Shown here: positions 5,893-8,167 of the stretch, one piece after another
Numbering within the stretch: position 1 is the stretch's first letter
Layout: each line of letters starts with the position of its first letter
From: CAZEPT01 sp964514225
Lineage (GTDB): Bacteria; Patescibacteriota; Minisyncoccia; Phycocordibacterales; UBA9973
Length of the DNA: 8,167 nucleotides
Assembly (NCBI GenBank): GCA_964514225.1
Contig: CAZEPT010000033.1
Coordinates: 1-8,167, forward strand
Direction: 5' to 3'
Notes under the pieces: generated by a model
Seen by the model: only the letters and a program-made list of their open reading frames with translations
The model's database searches: none
Told to the model about the DNA's origin: nothing
Position numbers and translations under genes: made by a program

Positions 5893-6456
5893 AGTTATTT
5901 TCTTTAGTATCTTCGGTATCTTTCTAAAGTCTTCGATCAATGTCTCGCGCAGTTTGCCGTTGTAGAGTGCTGCCGCTGGGTGATACAGTGCTAAAAAATT
6001 TTCTGTGTTGAGTGATTCAAATTTTTTATGGAGCAATTTTCCGTGAACGACACTGATTTTTTCGTCGGGGAAGTACGTACTCAGAGCATGCCGACCTAAA
6101 AAGATGACGAGCTTTGGTTGGATAGCGTTGAGCTCTTCAAAGAGCCATGCTCGACAACTGAGCTTTTCCTCAGGCTCGGGATCTCGGTTATCTGACGGTC
6201 GGTATTTGACTGTGTTAGTAATATAGATATCGTTTCGATCAAGCTTGATTTCAGCTAAGAGTTCATTTAAGAATTTTCCAGCACGACCGACAAAAGGTTT
6301 GCCCGTGAGGTCCTCATCTTTTCCTGGGGCTTCACCAATAAAGACGATGTCCGCGTGCGGGTTGCCGTCACCAAAGACCGGCTGAGTTGCAGTCTCTTTA
6401 AGTGGGCAGGTAGTATGTTCGTGCCAGTAAGCGTGGATCTCGGGCAAGGTCTTCAT
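5884..6456 (-). CDS. Uracil-DNA glycosylase, family 4 (UDGa-like), with altered Fe-S ligand positions
   Basis: This 190-residue protein has the family 4 layout. GEAPGKDEDLTGKPFVGRAG (41-60) contains motif A, which activates water and binds uracil. TNTVKYRPSDNRDP is at 80-93 and LYHPAAALYNGKLR (157-170) contains the catalytic motif HPA. It removes uracil from DNA, the first step of base excision repair in the cytoplasm. Family 4 enzymes usually hold a 4Fe-4S cluster with four Cys. Here the usual first position of the CxxC pair is His14 and only Cys17 remains; the usual KCRP Cys is Tyr85; Cys101 is kept. Cluster binding is therefore doubtful. The start is fixed by a TATACT box six bases before the ATG and by correct family length. 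The gene is separated from the upstream gene by a terminator and its own promoter, and it converges on the NADH dehydrogenase-like gene. Confidence 0.93.
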   Translation of the reverse strand: MKTLPEIHAYWHEHTTCPLKETATQPVFGDGNPHADIVFIGEAPGKDEDLTGKPFVGRAGKFLNELLAEIKLDRNDIYITNTVKYRPSDNRDPEPEEKLSCRAWLFEELNAIQPKLVIFLGRHALSTYFPDEKISVVHGKLLHKKFESLNTENFLALYHPAAALYNGKLRETLIEDFRKIPKILKKITNF

Positions 6457-6462
6457 ACAGAG

Positions 6463-6471
6463 AGTATACCA
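6463..6471 (-). promoter_or_regulatory. Extended -10 promoter (TGGTATACT) for uracil-DNA glycosylase; predicted leaderless
   Basis: On the minus strand TGG precedes TATACT (6468 to 6463), and exactly six bases (CTCTGT) separate it from the ATG at 6456. RNA would begin at or one base before the start codon. No Shine-Dalgarno site and no clear -35 are seen; the extended TG may compensate. It directly follows the T-run of the upstream gene's terminator. Confidence 0.65.
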
Positions 6472-6506
6472 AAATAAAAAAGAGTTAACGGGTTAGGCTA
6501 ACTCTT
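6471..6506 (-). terminator. Rho-independent terminator of the barrel-like gene
   Basis: Read on the minus strand, AAGAGTTA (6506 to 6499) pairs with TAACTCTT (6487 to 6480) around an 11-base loop and is followed by TTTTATTTT. The stem is AT-rich but perfect over 8 bp. It lies 32 bases after the stop codon at 6538-6540. Its T-run touches the next gene's promoter. Confidence 0.65.
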
Positions 6507-6537
6507 GAGTGATTTAATTTTAAAAAAATGAGCAAAT

Positions 6538-7206
6538 TTAATGGTGTGACGAAAAATTGTAGCTTATACCAACACTTGAGGTACTGGCGAAGTGGGCTAT
6601 ACTTTTTTTGTTCTGTATCCCGAAGGCAACAAAAGCGGTAAGTAAAAGTCTTGAGCTCAATCTTGTTTGTCCTTTCGGTCCAATGACAACCACTGTTTCG
6701 TATTCAGGGGTTTTAGGAATGTAGAATTCCTCGGCTTCTTTTAAGGGCATAAATTCTTTTCCTATTTCTGCTTCCCCAATGAGTCCGACATGAATGTTTT
6801 TGCTGATTCTTTTTAATATTTCAATCTCTGAACCGATATGGTAAAGGTGGTTGAAGTATATATTGCAGTGGCCGGCAATTTCTACGTCAAAAATTTCTTT
6901 TTTGATAGCAATACCTAAAGCTGGATGCACCCCATCCTGAAAGTGGTGGTATCCGAATCCTACTAAGAATTTTATTCCATCGAATACTTCGTAGCTTGCT
7001 TGAAGGTGAGCTATACCTCTTCCATCTACATTGTAGCCGGCGATCATACCAAATTCTTTAACTAGATTTTTTTCAAAAAATATTCTGGAATAGAATCTGG
7101 TCTGGGTGGAATATCGCTGATCCACAGTAATTTGGGCGCAACTTTTTTTCTCAACAAAAAAGGCTAAAAAGAAAAGGCCCAAGGCCCAGAAGATTTTTTT
7201 CCTCAT
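6538..7206 (-). CDS. Secreted beta-strand-rich protein resembling an outer-membrane barrel, function unknown
   Basis: I do not recognise a named family. The 222-residue product begins with a signal peptide (MRKKIFWALGLFFLAFF); the likely cleavage is after Ser-Cys-Ala at residue 24, so the mature protein starts with Gln. The rest has repeated alternating hydrophobic/polar strands rich in aromatic and Gly residues (for example GMIAGYNVDGRGIAHLQASY, FLVGFGYHHF, GHCNIYFNHLYHIGSEIEI, LLLTAFVAFGIQ). It ends in SVGISYNF plus four residues, like the closing strand of outer-membrane barrels. No other membrane helix is seen. Mature proteins starting with Gln after Ala are common in Bacteroidota, so horizontal transfer is possible. 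It has its own candidate promoter with a leader, unlike its leaderless neighbours, and its own terminator. A soluble secreted beta-sandwich or a non-CPR host would be alternative explanations. Confidence 0.7.
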   Translation of the reverse strand: MRKKIFWALGLFFLAFFVEKKSCAQITVDQRYSTQTRFYSRIFFEKNLVKEFGMIAGYNVDGRGIAHLQASYEVFDGIKFLVGFGYHHFQDGVHPALGIAIKKEIFDVEIAGHCNIYFNHLYHIGSEIEILKRISKNIHVGLIGEAEIGKEFMPLKEAEEFYIPKTPEYETVVVIGPKGQTRLSSRLLLTAFVAFGIQNKKSIAHFASTSSVGISYNFSSHH

Positions 7207-7245
7207 AAAAATTGTTTTTGGTTATGTAAATGTATATTCAAAAAT

Positions 7246-7254
7246 ATTGTAACA
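7246..7254 (-). promoter_or_regulatory. Candidate extended -10 promoter (TGTTACAAT) for the barrel-like gene
   Basis: On the minus strand TGT precedes TACAAT. RNA would start near 7239, giving a leader of about 33 bases that is A/T-rich and lacks a Shine-Dalgarno sequence. This differs from the leaderless layout of the flanking genes. Confidence 0.4.
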
Positions 7255-7296
7255 TACAGCATAAAAAATGCAAAAACTTTCAGGGTCTTTCGAATA

Positions 7297-7305
7297 TGCT
7301 ATACT
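7297..7305 (+). promoter_or_regulatory. Extended -10 promoter (TGCTATACT) for the Met-rich small protein; predicted leaderless
   Basis: TGC precedes TATACT (7300-7305), and exactly six bases (GGGAGT) lie before the ATG at 7312. RNA is predicted to start at the A of ATG. GGGAG sits one base from the ATG, too close for a normal Shine-Dalgarno; it fits better as a G-rich stretch between -10 box and start. The -35 region (CTTTCA at 7277-7282) is poor. Confidence 0.65.
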
Positions 7306-7311
7306 GGGAGT

Positions 7312-7617
7312 ATGTTAAAGAAATTTTTAATGAAACAAGCCCTTAAATTCAAAGGGATGTCAGGGGAGCAGGCAGATCATGTTGCTAAAATGCTCGATGA
7401 AAATCCTGAGCTCATGCAAACAATGAAAAAATTAGAGGAAAATAAAGAGCTTAAGTCACTCTTTGAATCGATCCAAAAGGAGACAGAAGAGAAGATCAAA
7501 AACGGCATGGATGCAACCATGGCCCAAATGGGAGTCATGATGAAATACAAAGCTCAAATCGCCAAATATCAAGATGAGCTCATGCCACTCTTTCAACTTA
7601 TGCAGGGAATGAAGTAA
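7312..7617 (+). CDS. Small Met-rich helical protein, function unknown
   Basis: This gene encodes 101 residues with no signal peptide or membrane helix. An amphipathic basic start (residues 1-16) is followed by several predicted helices, including a charged coiled-coil-like part (about 38-64). The C-terminal half is rich in Met. In all 14 of 101 residues are Met, and there is no Arg, Cys or Trp. The segment MLDENPELMQTMKKLEENKELKSLF (27-51) loosely resembles STI1-type helical repeats (NPE followed by spaced Met), which bind hydrophobic peptides in chaperone systems; this is only a visual resemblance. The gene is real on the strength of a well-placed promoter, a terminator directly after the stop, and normal coding composition. 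It is divergent from the barrel-like gene and convergent with the PhnA-domain gene, so it is probably a single-gene unit. No function is assigned. Confidence 0.8.
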   Translation: MLKKFLMKQALKFKGMSGEQADHVAKMLDENPELMQTMKKLEENKELKSLFESIQKETEEKIKNGMDATMAQMGVMMKYKAQIAKYQDELMPLFQLMQGMK

Positions 7618-7620
7618 AGT

Positions 7621-7678
7621 AAACTGAATTTATTAAAAAAGCCTAGGATATTCTAGGCTTTTTTAATAAATTCAGTTT
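7621..7678. terminator. 26-bp perfect inverted repeat; bidirectional terminator containing the PhnA gene's 3' end
   Basis: Arms 7621-7646 and 7653-7678 are perfectly complementary over 26 bp, with a 6-base loop (GATATT, 7647-7652). The core is AAAAAAGCCTAG and its complement, giving a T-run in both directions. The right arm, read on the minus strand, is the last codons of the PhnA-domain gene including its TAG stop next to the loop. The stem continues 14 bp beyond the core, longer than a terminator needs. Confidence 0.92.
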
Positions 7679-7892
7679 TGAGAATAATTCCTTTCATTCC
7701 ATCTATAGTACATTCAATTTCATTTTCTGAATCCGTAAGACGAATGTTTTTTGCCCGAGTACCTTTTTTGAGTACAGTAGAACTACCTTTTAATTTCAAA
7801 TCTTTTATAAGAATAATGCTATCACCTTGAGTGAGAATATTTCCGTTACTATCTTTTTGTATAATTTCTTCTTCAGTTTCATCATCATTCAT
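7653..7892 (-). CDS. PhnA (YjdM) C-terminal-domain protein, short form
   Basis: This 79-residue protein matches the PhnA domain across nearly its whole length: NGNILTQGDSIILIKDLKLK (16-35), GSSTVLKKGTRAKNIRL (36-52), then ECTIDGMKGIILKTEFIKK (60-78). The fold is a small SH3-like beta barrel in the cytoplasm. Full-length YjdM/PhnA proteins (about 110 residues in Escherichia coli) also carry an N-terminal zinc ribbon, replaced here by a short acidic stretch (MNDDETEEEI). Despite the name, the family is not established as a phosphonate enzyme, and no phosphonate gene is nearby, so the role is unknown. The start is supported by TATACT six bases before the ATG. AGGAG directly touches the ATG and is too close for a normal ribosome site. 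Its last codons form one arm of the 26-bp inverted repeat shared with the convergent Met-rich gene. Confidence 0.9.
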   Translation of the reverse strand: MNDDETEEEIIQKDSNGNILTQGDSIILIKDLKLKGSSTVLKKGTRAKNIRLTDSENEIECTIDGMKGIILKTEFIKKA

Positions 7893-7898
7893 CTCCTA

Positions 7899-7904
7899 AG
7901 TATA
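7899..7904 (-). promoter_or_regulatory. Candidate -10 box (TATACT) for the PhnA-domain gene; predicted leaderless
   Basis: On the minus strand TATACT is followed by exactly six bases (TAGGAG) and then the ATG at 7892. RNA would begin at the start codon. No TG extension or clear -35 is seen. The spacing matches the promoters of two other genes in the window. Confidence 0.6.
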
Positions 7905-7985
7905 GTATGTAATTTTAAAAATAAAAAGTGAGTACAAACAGCGGCTTTTTGATTGCTTTACTCTTCCTATGTAGTACTATAAGTG

Positions 7986-7991
7986 TATATC
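7986..7991 (+). promoter_or_regulatory. Weak candidate -10 box (TATATC) for the last gene, leaderless spacing
   Basis: TATATC is followed by six bases (TCTCTT) and the ATG at 7998, the same spacing as three other genes. The hexamer is a weaker match, and TATAAG (7978-7983) or TACTAT (7975-7980, with TTGCTT at 7953-7958 as -35) would be alternatives giving a short leader. Confidence 0.35.
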
Positions 7992-7997
7992 TCTCTT

Positions 7998-8167
7998 ATG
8001 AATAACAAGAAACCTATTTCAACTTATCATGAAATCTCAGATACGCTTCCCGGTGTTTCTTCTCGTCCTCGGGTGGATGGAATTTTTGGAAAAAGAAAAA
8101 GTATAGATCCAGAAAATAAAATTACAGAAGAAGTCCATGAAGAGATTACAACTGAAACGATAGATCC
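7998..8167 (+). CDS. N-terminal part of an unrecognised protein, truncated by window end
   Basis: An open frame starts at the ATG at 7998 and stays open to the right edge (56 codons plus two bases). The visible part is hydrophilic and probably disordered: MNNKKPISTYHEISD, then a basic Pro/Arg stretch (SSRPRVDGIFGKRKS, 21-35), then an acidic stretch (ITEEVHEEITTETID). There is no signal peptide or membrane helix in view. A basic cytoplasmic start like this can precede a membrane helix, but that would lie outside the window. The ATG follows a promoter-like sequence with the spacing seen elsewhere in this window. It is divergent from the PhnA-domain gene across 105 bases. I do not recognise the family. 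Confidence 0.6.
   Translation, partial: MNNKKPISTYHEISDTLPGVSSRPRVDGIFGKRKSIDPENKITEEVHEEITTETID

Noticed and set aside
7306..7310. GGGAG (and AGGAG at 7893-7897, minus strand) as Shine-Dalgarno sites
   Set aside because: They lie zero or one base from the ATG, too close to pair with 16S rRNA in the usual geometry, and fall between the -10 box and the predicted RNA start.
1..8167. Alternative genetic code (UGA as Gly, as in some CPR groups)
   Set aside because: Genes are full length with no in-frame UGA. Visible stops are seven TAA and two TAG; absence of TGA among nine is too few to conclude anything.
1..8167. CRISPR arrays, tRNA or rRNA genes, insertion sequences
   Set aside because: No regularly spaced repeats, no tRNA-like cloverleaf with a TTCRANNC arm, and no transposase frame were found on either strand.

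Overview
The window looks like a stretch of a compact, low-to-moderate GC bacterial genome of the Candidate Phyla Radiation (Patescibacteria), most like Parcubacteria. This is inferred from protein types: an ECF sigma factor overlapping a DUF5667-type membrane protein, a lamin-tail-domain surface protein with a C-terminal membrane anchor, a VirD4-like ATPase carrying a CxxC-x17-CxxC zinc ribbon, and many short helical or unknown genes. The standard genetic code fits every gene. No tRNA, rRNA, CRISPR array or insertion sequence was seen.

Layout. (1) Positions 1-2865, plus strand: the C-terminal part of a VirD4/TraD-like coupling ATPase, its 5' end outside the window, followed 4 bases later by a secreted, membrane-anchored lamin-tail-domain protein. 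(2) Positions 2870-4388, minus strand: an ECF sigma factor and a probable membrane-bound DUF5667 partner, overlapping by 8 bases if a GTG start is used. (3) Positions 4389-4630: a regulatory gap with an imperfect hairpin, a 10-bp-phased A-tract repeat and divergent promoters. (4) Positions 4631-5800, plus: a type II NADH dehydrogenase-like flavoprotein with no cysteine. (5) Positions 5884-7206, minus: a family 4 uracil-DNA glycosylase with altered iron-sulfur ligand positions, and upstream of it a secreted beta-strand-rich protein resembling an outer-membrane barrel. (6) Positions 7312-7617, plus: a Met-rich helical small protein. (7) Positions 7653-7892, minus: a single-domain PhnA protein. 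(8) Positions 7998-8167, plus: the start of an unrecognised gene that runs out of the window.

Two patterns cross gene boundaries. First, three genes have exactly TATACT, then six bases, then ATG, and a fourth has TATATC at the same distance. If these are -10 boxes, transcription starts at or next to the start codon, giving leaderless mRNAs. Second, all three convergent gene pairs end in inverted repeats that include one or both stop codons. The most striking is a 26-bp perfect repeat in which the last codons of the PhnA gene are mirrored downstream of its convergent neighbour.

The genes do not form one obvious pathway. The clearest functional units are the sigma/DUF5667 pair (likely signal-responsive transcription) and the coupling ATPase plus lamin-tail protein (possibly cell-surface DNA or protein transfer). 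I did not find a clear new defence or mobile system. The best leads are the leaderless promoter layout, the stop-embedded terminators and the barrel-like protein in what should be a single-membrane lineage.
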